DNA of 64,000 nucleotides from JAGXRK01 sp963804005 (lineage in GTDB: Bacteria; Bacteroidota; Ignavibacteria; Ignavibacteriales; Ignavibacteriaceae): positions 123,744 to 187,743 of the forward strand of contig CAWDOP010000016.1 of assembly GCA_963804005.1 (NCBI GenBank), in the 5' to 3' direction. Below, one piece after another: positions 47,723-55,974 of this stretch. Numbering within the stretch: position 1 is the stretch's first letter; every line of letters starts with the position of its first letter. Both the position numbers and the translations under genes were made by a program. The notes below the pieces were generated by a model. That model was given only the letters and a program-made list of their open reading frames with translations. It was not told where the DNA came from and did no database searches.

Positions 47723-48068
47723 GTATTTATCCTCCGAAACCTGAAATCATTCCAAATAAAGAAGCGAAAGATATATTTATACCGCTGAAAAGTCAAGATT
47801 TTTAAATAATTAAGATTAATGGCTGAGCCAGACAAAAGACTTCCAAATTCTAAAAATAGAACTCTTTTTAACTGTTTTAATAATCTGATTAAAAGTAGTG
47901 AAATTTAATTTCTGAGACCCGAAGACAACAAAAAATCCCGAATTATCAAATTTTTGAGAATAAATCTTCAATACTTCAAAAAAATTCTTGATAAAAGCTA
48001 AACTTGTTGTGTCTATATCAGGAAAATATTAAAGAGTACTTCTCAGAATTACAGCAGTAATTATTATT
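47723..48068. other. 346-base intergenic region upstream of rplM
   Basis: It contains the rplM promoter at its left end. The remainder is AT-rich with no supported open frame, tRNA or clear terminator for the unknown gene that ends at 48069. Confidence 0.5.
47766..47796 (-). promoter_or_regulatory. promoter of the rplM-rpsI-rpsB-tsf operon
   Basis: On the minus strand TTG (47796..47794), 20 bases, then TATCTTTC (47773..47766): seven of eight -7 bases fit TAnnTTTG with the right spacing. Expected start near 47759, leaving a leader of about 37 bases. Confidence 0.6.
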
Positions 48069-48773
48069 TTATAAAAATGAGGAACCGAAATTAAAAGTTT
48101 TGATCATTCCGAAAAACCGTGGTTGAAAAGATTTGAATGCCTCTTCACCAACCATCATTAACTTTAAACTAAAATCCTCATCAGATTTTGTTCGAAGATA
48201 AACTGTTTGCGCCACATGACTTTCAATAATTTCAGGATCATTATAATAAGCTGTATAGTTATCAAACTCCATTTTGTATTGATACCTTTGCTCATTAAAA
48301 TAATATTTTTCTTTTACTTCAAGATGAATATATGGCGGAGGATTATAATGACCATCTGATGCCCAAAAAGTTACTCCGTCAAGTTTGTTCTTTACATTTT
48401 GATCAACAAACGTCCAACCTTTGGGAAACCTTATTGAGACATTGAGTGAGTGTTCCCGATAAAACTGATCTAAATTTGTGGTATCGGCATTTATATCAGC
48501 AAAAACAAATCGTTGCGCTGAAGAAATTTCTTCCGGATTTGAAAAATCATCTGGTTCTTTGTCAATTAAATCTTTCTGTTTAACCATATTTTCAGAATTA
48601 ATTACTTCATTGAATTCCACCATATAAAATACTGGATTTATCACGGAGCTATTGAGCGATAGTTTTGCCAGAACAGTTATTAAAATAAATCCAATCACAT
48701 GAATTATTATTGAAGAAGAAGCATTCTTCAGCCATCTTAATAAATCTGTTTTAGAATTTTCGATTGAGTTCAT
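48069..48773 (-). CDS. single-pass membrane protein of unknown function, TonB-like N-terminus
   Basis: 234 residues. A short cytoplasmic start (MNSIENSKTDLLRWLK) precedes a membrane helix at about 19-40, and the rest should be periplasmic. The layout of the first 60 residues (basic start, helix, then an acidic FNEVINSE stretch) recalls TonB, but the Pro-rich spacer and the TonB C-terminal fold are missing. The C-terminal 130 residues (SIRFPKGWTFVDQNVKN, IHLEVKEKYYFNEQRYQY, SFQPRFFGMIKTFNF) are strand-rich and not recognised. A minus-strand TAATTTTG at 48833..48840 could be its -7 element. It is divergent from the epimerase gene at 48882. Confidence 0.65.
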   Translation of the reverse strand: MNSIENSKTDLLRWLKNASSSIIIHVIGFILITVLAKLSLNSSVINPVFYMVEFNEVINSENMVKQKDLIDKEPDDFSNPEEISSAQRFVFADINADTTNLDQFYREHSLNVSIRFPKGWTFVDQNVKNKLDGVTFWASDGHYNPPPYIHLEVKEKYYFNEQRYQYKMEFDNYTAYYNDPEIIESHVAQTVYLRTKSDEDFSLKLMMVGEEAFKSFQPRFFGMIKTFNFGSSFL

Positions 48774-48881
48774 AATTGTAACACATTATTTGGGCAAAAC
48801 TTTGTACTAACTTAAAACTTTGAAGCCCTTTTCAAAATTACTAACTTTAAATTCTAATTTTTAACAGACAAAAGAAAGTCT

Positions 48882-49919
48882 ATGAATTTTCTGATAACAG
48901 GCGGCGCCGGATTTTTAGGCATCAATTTAGTAAGATATTTAGATTCCAGAGGTTATAAAGTTGCCTCACTCGACGTCGTTCCCTTTGATTATAAAGATAT
49001 GAACGATAAGATTGAAATTATAACTGGAGATATACGAAATAAAGAAATAGTCGAACAAGCAGTTCAGGGACGCGATATTATTGTTCATACTGCTGCAGCT
49101 CTTCCATTATATAAACCCGAAGATATTTATTCAACTGATATTGACGGTACAAGAAATATGATTGAAGCAGGAAAAAGAGCGGGTATAAAAAGATTTATTC
49201 ATATATCATCTACTGCCGTTTACGGTATTCCTGATCATCATCCATTACTTGAAGATGATAAGCTTGATGGAGTTGGTCCATACGGTGAAGCAAAAATTCT
49301 AGCAGAAGAAGAATGTTTGAAAATGCGTAAAGAAGGAATGTGCGTGCCGATTCTTCGTCCGAAATCTTTTATCGGACCGGAAAGGCTTGGTGTATTTGAT
49401 CTGCTGTATGATTGGGCTTTAGATGGCCGTGGATTCCCGATGATTGGAAGCGGAAAAAACAGATACCAATTACTTGATGTTGAAGATCTTTGTGACGCAA
49501 TTTATTCATGTGCCACTCTTGATGAAAATATTGTTAATGATACTTTTAATATCGGGGCAAAAGAATTTACAACTATGAGAGAAGACTATCAGGCAGTTCT
49601 TGACTTTGCTGGACACGGAAAAAAGATAAAATCACTTCCTGAAAAACCAATTATTTTTACATTAAGAGTTCTAGAAGCAATTAAACTTTCGCCGCTTTAT
49701 AAATGGGTCTACGAAACTGCTTCAAAAGATTCATTCGTGTCAATAGAAAAGGCTGAAAGAATTCTTGGTTATGAACCAAAGTTTTCAAACAAGGACGCTC
49801 TTCTCAGAAATTTCAAATGGTATATTGAACATAGAAATGAATTCATAAACAAGGATGGTGTTTCACACAGAGTTCCATGGAAACAAGGAATATTAAGATT
49901 AGCAAAATATTTTTTCTAG
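48882..49919 (+). CDS. NAD-dependent epimerase/dehydratase (extended SDR)
   Basis: 345 residues. NAD-binding GGAGFLGINLVRYL is at about 6-19, GDIRNKEIVEQAVQG and HTAAALPLYKPEDIY follow, and the active site is SSTAVYGIPDHHPL with YGEAKILAEE (Y-x3-K). RPKSFIGPERLGVFDLLYDW and LLDVEDLCDAIYSCA fit the sugar-nucleotide epimerase or sterol dehydrogenase-like subgroup. The substrate cannot be told. It is followed after 71 bases by the deoxyhypusine synthase-like gene on the same strand. Confidence 0.88.
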   Translation: MNFLITGGAGFLGINLVRYLDSRGYKVASLDVVPFDYKDMNDKIEIITGDIRNKEIVEQAVQGRDIIVHTAAALPLYKPEDIYSTDIDGTRNMIEAGKRAGIKRFIHISSTAVYGIPDHHPLLEDDKLDGVGPYGEAKILAEEECLKMRKEGMCVPILRPKSFIGPERLGVFDLLYDWALDGRGFPMIGSGKNRYQLLDVEDLCDAIYSCATLDENIVNDTFNIGAKEFTTMREDYQAVLDFAGHGKKIKSLPEKPIIFTLRVLEAIKLSPLYKWVYETASKDSFVSIEKAERILGYEPKFSNKDALLRNFKWYIEHRNEFINKDGVSHRVPWKQGILRLAKYFF

Positions 49920-49990
49920 ATTATAGACTATTAGTGGTTTTAATAATATTTTATAAAAAGTAAACGAGATAAATTATTAAGGAGTTGAAA

Positions 49991-51034
49991 ATGGCGACTA
50001 AAAAAGATTATCTAAAAGATGTTATTAAGCATATTGACATAAAACAGCATAATGTTGTCCCGCTTGTTGATGCAATGAAAGATATGGCATTTTCGGCACG
50101 AGATTTAAATCGTGCTGCTCAAATTTATAACATGATGATTAAAGATAAAGAGTGTGGCATAATTCTCACACTTGCCGGAAGTTTATTTAGTGCAGGTTTG
50201 AAAAAAGTAGTTTACGATTTAGTTATAAATAATATGGTAGATGCTATTGTTTCAACCGGTGCAATAATTGTTGATCAGGATTTCTTTGAAGCTCTTGGTT
50301 TTAAGCATTACAAAGGGACTAAATTTGTTGATGATAATGAAATGCGAGAATTGATGATTGATAGAATTTACGATACGTATATTGATGAAGAAGAATTACG
50401 TATCTGTGATGATACAACAGCAAAAATTTTAGACTCTTTAGAACCAAGACCATACTCATCTCGTGAACTGCTTTGGGAATTTGGCAAATACTTAGATGAA
50501 AACGGTGGGCCAAAGGTTGACGACAGTGTAATTTATGCTTGCTATAAAAAGAATGTTCCGATCTTTGTTCCTGCTTTTTCTGATTGTTCAGCAGGATTTG
50601 GGTTTGTTGTACACCAGACAAATAATCCTGAAAAACATGTATCACTTGATGCAGCAAAAGATTTTCTTGAACTAACAAAGATCAAACTTAATTCTAAAGT
50701 TACAGGAATATTTATGATTGGCGGTGGTGTTCCTAAAAACTTTACACAGGATATTGTTGTTGCTGCAGATATACTGCAAGAAGATGCTGAAATGCATAAG
50801 TATGCTGTTCAGATTACAGTTGCCGATGAAAGAGACGGTGCACTTTCCGGTTCAACTTTGAAAGAAGCAAGCTCCTGGGGAAAAGTTGAAACAACTTACG
50901 AACAAATGGTTTACAGCGAAGCAACCATTGCTATGCCGCTTGTTGCAGGATATGCTTATCATAAAGGCGATTGGAAACAAAGACACGCTAAAGAGTTCCA
51001 AAAATTGTTTCTTAAAGAAACTGCAACTGTTTAG
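49991..51034 (+). CDS. deoxyhypusine synthase family protein
   Basis: 347 residues from the ATG at 49991 (AAGGAG six bases upstream); a TTG two codons earlier is also open. NAD-binding-type LTLAGSLFSAGLKKV, VDAIVSTGAI, VPIFVPAFSDCSAGFG, FMIGGGVPKNFTQ and the active-site Lys block EASSWGKVE (Lys298) match eukaryal/archaeal deoxyhypusine synthase. The enzyme transfers the aminobutyl group of spermidine to a Lys of eIF5A, but bacteria have no eIF5A. Bacterial homologues are thought to work in polyamine synthesis (for example homospermidine or related transfer reactions); that is prior knowledge of uncertain detail. No other polyamine gene is adjacent. A terminator follows. Confidence 0.9.
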   Translation: MATKKDYLKDVIKHIDIKQHNVVPLVDAMKDMAFSARDLNRAAQIYNMMIKDKECGIILTLAGSLFSAGLKKVVYDLVINNMVDAIVSTGAIIVDQDFFEALGFKHYKGTKFVDDNEMRELMIDRIYDTYIDEEELRICDDTTAKILDSLEPRPYSSRELLWEFGKYLDENGGPKVDDSVIYACYKKNVPIFVPAFSDCSAGFGFVVHQTNNPEKHVSLDAAKDFLELTKIKLNSKVTGIFMIGGGVPKNFTQDIVVAADILQEDAEMHKYAVQITVADERDGALSGSTLKEASSWGKVETTYEQMVYSEATIAMPLVAGYAYHKGDWKQRHAKEFQKLFLKETATV

Positions 51035-51056
51035 TTTGTATTAGCTTTTTCAATAG

Positions 51057-51075
51057 CGCCTCATTTATTGAGGCG
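51057..51075 (+). terminator. terminator after the deoxyhypusine synthase-like gene
   Basis: CGCCTCA (51057..51063), loop TTTAT, TGAGGCG (51069..51075), then TTTATCTTTTT. It lies 22 bases past the stop. Confidence 0.85.
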
Positions 51076-51111
51076 TTTATCTTTTTAAAGTGAGAATAAT
51101 CAATTTTTATC

Positions 51112-51171
51112 AAACTCCGGAAAAAGAAATTGTTTTTTGAATTTAAAAGACTGAATTTTCCAACGGAGTTT
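51112..51171 (+). promoter_or_regulatory. long-range inverted repeat in the trkA leader
   Basis: AAACTCCG (51112..51119) and CGGAGTTT (51164..51171), extended inward by GAAAA/TTTTC, just upstream of the trkA start at 51196. It could fold as a leader hairpin. I cannot match it to a known riboswitch. Confidence 0.35.
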
Positions 51172-51195
51172 ATTTTTAACAAGGGAAACAACTAA

Positions 51196-52536
51196 ATGAG
51201 AATAATTATTGCAGGAATGGGAGATGTTGGATACCATCTTGCTAAACAGTTATCAAGTGAAGCACATGATATCATTGCCATCGATACAAACCATCAAAGG
51301 CTTTCATACACAGATTCGATGACCGATATTTTAATCATCAACGGTTCTTCGACCTCTATTAAAATTCTTAAAGAAGCAAAAATAGACAAAGCCGATCTTG
51401 TAGTTGCTGTTACTTCTTCTGAGGAAGTCAATTTAACAACAGCTATTCTTGGAAAAAGACTCGGTGCAAAAAAGACTATTGCACGCGTTAGTAATGCAGA
51501 ATATCTTGAGCAGGAAAATATTGTTAGTTTTCAATCTCTGGGGATTGATTTTATGATTTATCCGGAAGAGCTTGCAGCCAGGGAAGTTATTAGTCTTATC
51601 AACAGAACTGCAGCTACAGACGTTATTGAATTTGAAAACGGAAAATTATCCGTGATAGGATTAAGATTAGATAAAAACGCTCCTATAATTCATCAAAAAT
51701 TGATTGATGTTGCAAAAGCAAATCCAAGTTTGGATTATAGAATTGTCGCTATTTACAGAAATTTCAGAACTATAATTCCAACAGGTAATGATAAATTCAT
51801 TCCTAATGATCAGGTGTTTGTTGCAACAAAACCTGAAGGAATTGAGGTTATATTAAGACTAGCAGGAAAAGAGAATATAAACTTCGATAATATCATGATT
51901 CTTGGCGGCGGTAAAATAAGCAGAAGAGTTGCATCAGTATTGAGTGAGAAAATGACAGTGAAAATTATTGAATCTGATGAAGAAAAAACTTTCGAGCTTG
52001 CCGACAAATTACCGAATACACTAATTATCCGGGGAGACGGCCGAGACATTGACCTTCTTGCACAGGAAGGAATTATTGATGTAGATGCATTCGTTGCTCT
52101 TACTGAAGATGCTGAAACTAATCTTATTTCATGTTTAATGGCAAAACATCTAGGTGTAAAAAAAGCAATTGCACTCGTTGACAAAGTTGATTACATACCT
52201 CTTACTCAAACGATAGGACTCGATTCCCTGATCAATAAAAAACTTATTGCTGCAAATAGCATTTCTAGATTTATCCGCAGAGGAGAATTAGTTGCATATG
52301 CTTCTCTTGAAGGAATAGATGCCGAAGTGATTGAATTTATTGCCCAATCAGGTTCGGATGTGACAAAAGATTATATAAAAGACCTCAGTTTTCCTAAAGG
52401 CGCTATTATCGGAGGAATTGTAAGAGGAGAGGATACTTTTATTGCCACAGGAAATATTCAAATAAAACCAAATGATCGTGTTGTTGTATTTTGCCTGCCC
52501 GATGCACTAAAAAAAGTTGAAAAGTTATTCAGATAA
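51196..52536 (+). CDS. trkA: Trk potassium uptake regulatory subunit TrkA
   Basis: 446 residues with two RCK units in tandem. The first NAD-binding motif is AGMGDVGYHLAKQL (about 6-19), and the second is LGGGKISRRVASVL (about 236-249). Each is followed by a TrkA_C-like module (for example VIGLRLDKNAPIIH; GGIVRGEDTFIATGN). TrkA binds nucleotide on the cytoplasmic face and gates the TrkH channel. Its stop overlaps the start of the first trkH by one base (TAATG), so the two are coupled. Confidence 0.96.
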   Translation: MRIIIAGMGDVGYHLAKQLSSEAHDIIAIDTNHQRLSYTDSMTDILIINGSSTSIKILKEAKIDKADLVVAVTSSEEVNLTTAILGKRLGAKKTIARVSNAEYLEQENIVSFQSLGIDFMIYPEELAAREVISLINRTAATDVIEFENGKLSVIGLRLDKNAPIIHQKLIDVAKANPSLDYRIVAIYRNFRTIIPTGNDKFIPNDQVFVATKPEGIEVILRLAGKENINFDNIMILGGGKISRRVASVLSEKMTVKIIESDEEKTFELADKLPNTLIIRGDGRDIDLLAQEGIIDVDAFVALTEDAETNLISCLMAKHLGVKKAIALVDKVDYIPLTQTIGLDSLINKKLIAANSISRFIRRGELVAYASLEGIDAEVIEFIAQSGSDVTKDYIKDLSFPKGAIIGGIVRGEDTFIATGNIQIKPNDRVVVFCLPDALKKVEKLFR

Positions 52537-53984
52537 TGAATTTTAAATTCATAATTAACATTCTCGGATTTTTACTTCTGCTAACCGGGTTGTTAATGCT
52601 TTCAGGTATCCCTTTCTCAATCTATTATCGAGATGATGATATTCCTGTTCTATTGTTTGCAGGTTTGGGAACTGCTTTACTTGGATTTATTGTATGGTTT
52701 TTTACACGAGATAATCTTGTAAAAGATATCGGTAAAAGAGAAGGTTATCTCATTGTTACTCTTGGCTGGTTAATAATGTCTTTCTTTGGAAGCTTACCAT
52801 TTGTGTTTCATGGATCAATCCCGAATTTTACGGATGCTTTTTTCGAAACTGTATCCGGATTTACAACAACCGGTGCCTCCATTTTGAATAACATTGAAGC
52901 ACTTCCACACGGTTTACTCTTTTGGCGAAGTATGACACATTGGATTGGTGGAATGGGAATTATTGTTCTGTCAATTGCTATTCTGCCTTTGTTGGGAATT
53001 GGAGGAATGCAATTATATCAGGCAGAAGTTGCCGGACCCAAAAAAGATAAACTTCATCCGCGGGTTCAGGAAACAGCCAAAAGATTATGGGCAATTTATG
53101 TGCTGTTTACTTTATCAGAAACCGTCCTTCTTATATTCGGAGGAATGAATTTATTTGATTCACTCTGTCATTCGTTCGGAACATTAGCAAGTGGTGGATT
53201 CTCAACAAAGAATCAGAGTGTGGCGTACTATAACTCTCCATTCATCGAATACGTAATCATTGTATTTATGTTTATTGCCGGAACTAATTTTTCACTTCAT
53301 TACTTAGCACTGAAAGGAAAAATTTTCAATTACTTCAAAGACAGTGAATTCAGATTTTATACTTTATTCATTTTTCTTGTTGTAACTGCTTCTGCACTTT
53401 ATTTAATTATTCATAATAATCAATCTGTTGAATCATCTTTCAGAGATACTTTATTCAGTATAATTTCTATTTTAAGTTCAACCGGATTTGCAACAGTAAA
53501 TTATGAAAGCTGGGCACCTTTCTTTACAGAAATATTTCTTGTCTTACTTTTGTTTGGTGCGTGTGCCGGCTCAACAAGTGGAGGAGTAAAGATGGTCAGA
53601 TATCAATTATTATTAAAAAACAGTCTGATCGAATTGAAAAGACTAATTCATCCTCAGGCAGTCATGCCAGTCAGACAAAACAATAAAGCGGTTCACTCGG
53701 ATATAATTGCTAAGGTTGGTGCATTTGTTCTTCTTTACTTGTTTATTTTTGGAATAGGTTCAGTAATTCTAGCTATTACAGGATTGAATTCAACTTCAGC
53801 TATGGGTGCAGTTGCTGCTTGCCTTGCAAATATTGGTCCCGGATTAGATGCCACCGGTCCAATAACAAATTACAGTTCTGTTTCTGAATTAGGTAAATGG
53901 GTTTTAAGTTTTGTTATGCTTCTTGGCAGGTTAGAAATTTTTACGATTCTTATTCTATTCTCACCTTCATTCTGGAAAAAGTAA
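52536..53984 (+). CDS. trkH: Trk potassium transporter membrane subunit TrkH (first copy)
   Basis: 482 residues, about ten membrane spans in four M1-P-M2-like repeats. Selectivity-filter segments are visible: VSGFTTTGASIL, GTLASGGFSTKN, SSTGFATVNYE and ANIGPGLDATGP. The conserved WRSMTHWIGGMGIIVLSIA and ACAGSTSGGVKM blocks are present, and the C-terminus LGRLEIFTILILFSPSFWKK is intact. With TrkA it forms a K+ uptake channel in the inner membrane. A second trkH follows after 45 bases, with high similarity throughout. Confidence 0.97.
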   Translation: MNFKFIINILGFLLLLTGLLMLSGIPFSIYYRDDDIPVLLFAGLGTALLGFIVWFFTRDNLVKDIGKREGYLIVTLGWLIMSFFGSLPFVFHGSIPNFTDAFFETVSGFTTTGASILNNIEALPHGLLFWRSMTHWIGGMGIIVLSIAILPLLGIGGMQLYQAEVAGPKKDKLHPRVQETAKRLWAIYVLFTLSETVLLIFGGMNLFDSLCHSFGTLASGGFSTKNQSVAYYNSPFIEYVIIVFMFIAGTNFSLHYLALKGKIFNYFKDSEFRFYTLFIFLVVTASALYLIIHNNQSVESSFRDTLFSIISILSSTGFATVNYESWAPFFTEIFLVLLLFGACAGSTSGGVKMVRYQLLLKNSLIELKRLIHPQAVMPVRQNNKAVHSDIIAKVGAFVLLYLFIFGIGSVILAITGLNSTSAMGAVAACLANIGPGLDATGPITNYSSVSELGKWVLSFVMLLGRLEIFTILILFSPSFWKK

Positions 53985-54029
53985 ATTAAATGTTTCTTCC
54001 GGTTTTTCTTCTCATTAAATTTCGTATGT

Positions 54030-55490
54030 ATGAACTATAAAGTAGTAATTAATATTATTGGGTTTCTGCTTATCCTAACCGGAATACTAATGACGTCCGG
54101 AATTCCATTCTCGATTTATTATGGCCATGATGACATTATCTCAATTCTCATTTCTGCTGCAATTACAATTATAGCTGGAATTACATTGTGGTTCTTGTCA
54201 AAAGATGCTGACAGACAACAGCTCGGTAAACGTGAGGGTTATATTATTGTTTCATTAGGCTGGTTTACAATGGCTGCTTTTGGGACAATACCATTTATAA
54301 TTCACGGTTCAATACCAAGCTATACTGATGCATTCTTTGAAACAATGTCCGGCTTCACAACAACAGGTGCAACAATTCTTAAAGATATTGAATCTCTTCC
54401 TGCCGGATTGCTTTTCTGGCGAAGTCTTACTCAATGGTTGGGTGGAATGGGAATTATAGTTTTATCTCTTGCTATTCTTCCATTATTAGGAATTGGTGGA
54501 ATGCAGTTGTTTTCTGCAGAAGTTCCCGGGGTTACTAAAGATAAATTTCATCCGCGTGTTAAAGAAACAGCAAAAAGGCTTTGGGGAATTTATGTTATTC
54601 TAACGGGAACTGAAGTAATATTATTGCTTTTGGGAGGACTAAATCTTTTTGATGCAATAACCCATTCCTTTACAACAATGGCAACCGGTGGATTCTCTAC
54701 AAAGAATGCCAGCACAGCACATTTCGATTCTGTATTCGTTCAATATGTTTTTATCCTATTTATGTTTTTTGCCGGAATGAATTTTACACTTCACTACTTT
54801 GCTCTTCATCTAAAATTCGAACCATTTAAACGTAATACTGAGTTTAAATTTTATGTATTATTTATTATTGGTGCAACTTTATTAATTATGTTTATTCATC
54901 GCCCACATCATACGTTTAATACAGAGGAGGCATTTAGGCAATCACTCTTCCATGTTACTTCATTAGTAACTACAACCGGTTATGTTTCATCGGATTATGA
55001 AAACTGGGCACCATTCTCAAGAATGATTTTCTTTACTTTACTTTTTATAGGAGGCTGTGCCGGTTCAACTGGTGGTGGAATTAAATTCGCACGTCATTAT
55101 CTGCTGTTGAGAAACGGCTTGCTCGAACTAAAGCGTCTTCTTCATCCAAGAGCAGTAATTCCTGTAAGATTTAATGGAAAGGCTGTAAGTTCGGAAATCA
55201 TCTCAAATGTTCAGGCTTTTTTTATTATTTATATACTTCTTTTTGTTTTCGGGTCAGTTTTAATTTCATTGCTTGGTTCAGACTTTTTCACAGCTGCCGG
55301 TGCAGTTGCAACTTGTATCGGAAACGTTGGACCGGGAATGGGTTTAGTCGGTCCTCTAGGAAATTTTACCGATCTCCCTGATATTAGTAAATGGATTTTA
55401 AGCTTCTTTATGCTTGTTGGAAGACTTGGAATTGTTTACTGTGCTTATTCTTTTCTCTCCTTCTTTTTGGAAAAAATGATTTATAAATAG
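54030..55490 (+). CDS. trkH: TrkH, second copy, with a one-base frameshift at its extreme 3' end
   Basis: 486 residues as read. The same blocks as the first copy occur: MSGFTTTGATIL, TTMATGGFSTKN, TTTGYVSSDYE, GNVGPGMGLVGP, WRSLTQWLGGMGIIVLS. The present frame ends GRLGIVYCAYSFLSFFLEKM. If one G (55434 or nearby) is skipped, the frame reads FTVLILFSPSFWKK and stops at 55477..55479, which matches the family end and the first copy. So either one base was inserted recently or it is an assembly error; only the last helix is changed. The tandem pair looks like a duplication, possibly giving two channels that share one TrkA. Confidence 0.93.
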   Translation: MNYKVVINIIGFLLILTGILMTSGIPFSIYYGHDDIISILISAAITIIAGITLWFLSKDADRQQLGKREGYIIVSLGWFTMAAFGTIPFIIHGSIPSYTDAFFETMSGFTTTGATILKDIESLPAGLLFWRSLTQWLGGMGIIVLSLAILPLLGIGGMQLFSAEVPGVTKDKFHPRVKETAKRLWGIYVILTGTEVILLLLGGLNLFDAITHSFTTMATGGFSTKNASTAHFDSVFVQYVFILFMFFAGMNFTLHYFALHLKFEPFKRNTEFKFYVLFIIGATLLIMFIHRPHHTFNTEEAFRQSLFHVTSLVTTTGYVSSDYENWAPFSRMIFFTLLFIGGCAGSTGGGIKFARHYLLLRNGLLELKRLLHPRAVIPVRFNGKAVSSEIISNVQAFFIIYILLFVFGSVLISLLGSDFFTAAGAVATCIGNVGPGMGLVGPLGNFTDLPDISKWILSFFMLVGRLGIVYCAYSFLSFFLEKMIYK

Positions 55491-55500
55491 TTGTTTCTTC

Positions 55501-55872
55501 CTAGCTTTCGCTCATATATTTAATTGCGATTTCAACTTTCTTAAATGCTTTATTCGGATTGCCAATTAATTCTTCATTTGTAATACGAAGGAATTTCATT
55601 CCATACTGTTTAATATTGTTTTGTCTTTCTTCATCATATCTTTTTTGATCAGGTTTTTCGTGAACTGAACCATCTATCTCAATTGCAAGTTTTAATTCGG
55701 GACAATAGAAATCAATGACGTATTTATCTACAGAATACTGCCTTCTGAATTTATAACCAAGCATTTGACGATTACGTAAAAACATCCAGACAATTTTTTC
55801 ACAGTAAGTTTGTTCTTTACGAAGATGTCTCCTTGTTTCTTTTTCTATTTCTTTGTTATAATGTTTCGTCAT
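55501..55872 (-). CDS. DUF559 endonuclease-domain protein
   Basis: 123 residues of the Vsr/restriction-like PD-(D/E)xK fold. TYCEKIVWMFLRNRQMLGYK, then FRRQYSVDKYVIDFYCPELK with the Asp, and LAIEIDGSVHEKPDQKRYDE with the Glu form the usual DUF559 active-site region. LRITNEELIGNPNKAF ends the domain. Members are small predicted nucleases of unclear role. Upstream of its start sits a compound palindromic repeat (55887..55968), and the restriction enzyme gene lies beyond it. It converges with the second trkH. Confidence 0.9.
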   Translation of the reverse strand: MTKHYNKEIEKETRRHLRKEQTYCEKIVWMFLRNRQMLGYKFRRQYSVDKYVIDFYCPELKLAIEIDGSVHEKPDQKRYDEERQNNIKQYGMKFLRITNEELIGNPNKAFKKVEIAIKYMSES

Positions 55873-55886
55873 AGCTGCTCTTTAAC

Positions 55887-55968
55887 CTCTCCCTTAATCC
55901 CTCTCCTTAGTAAGGAGAGGGAAATTTTAAAACCCCTCTCCTTTACAAGGAGAGGGGCAGGGGTGAGG
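55887..55968. repeat. compound palindromic repeat (CCCTCTCCTT/AAGGAGAGGG, two hairpins)
   Basis: Hairpin 1: CCCTCTCCTT (55899..55908), AGT, AAGGAGAGGG (55912..55921). Hairpin 2: CCCCTCTCCTT (55933..55943), TAC, AAGGAGAGGGG (55947..55957). CCTCTCCCTTAATCC flanks on the left and GGGGTGAGGT on the right. The same outer parts recur at 57300..57372 inside the restriction enzyme gene. Confidence 0.9.
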
Positions 55969-55974
55969 TTTGTT

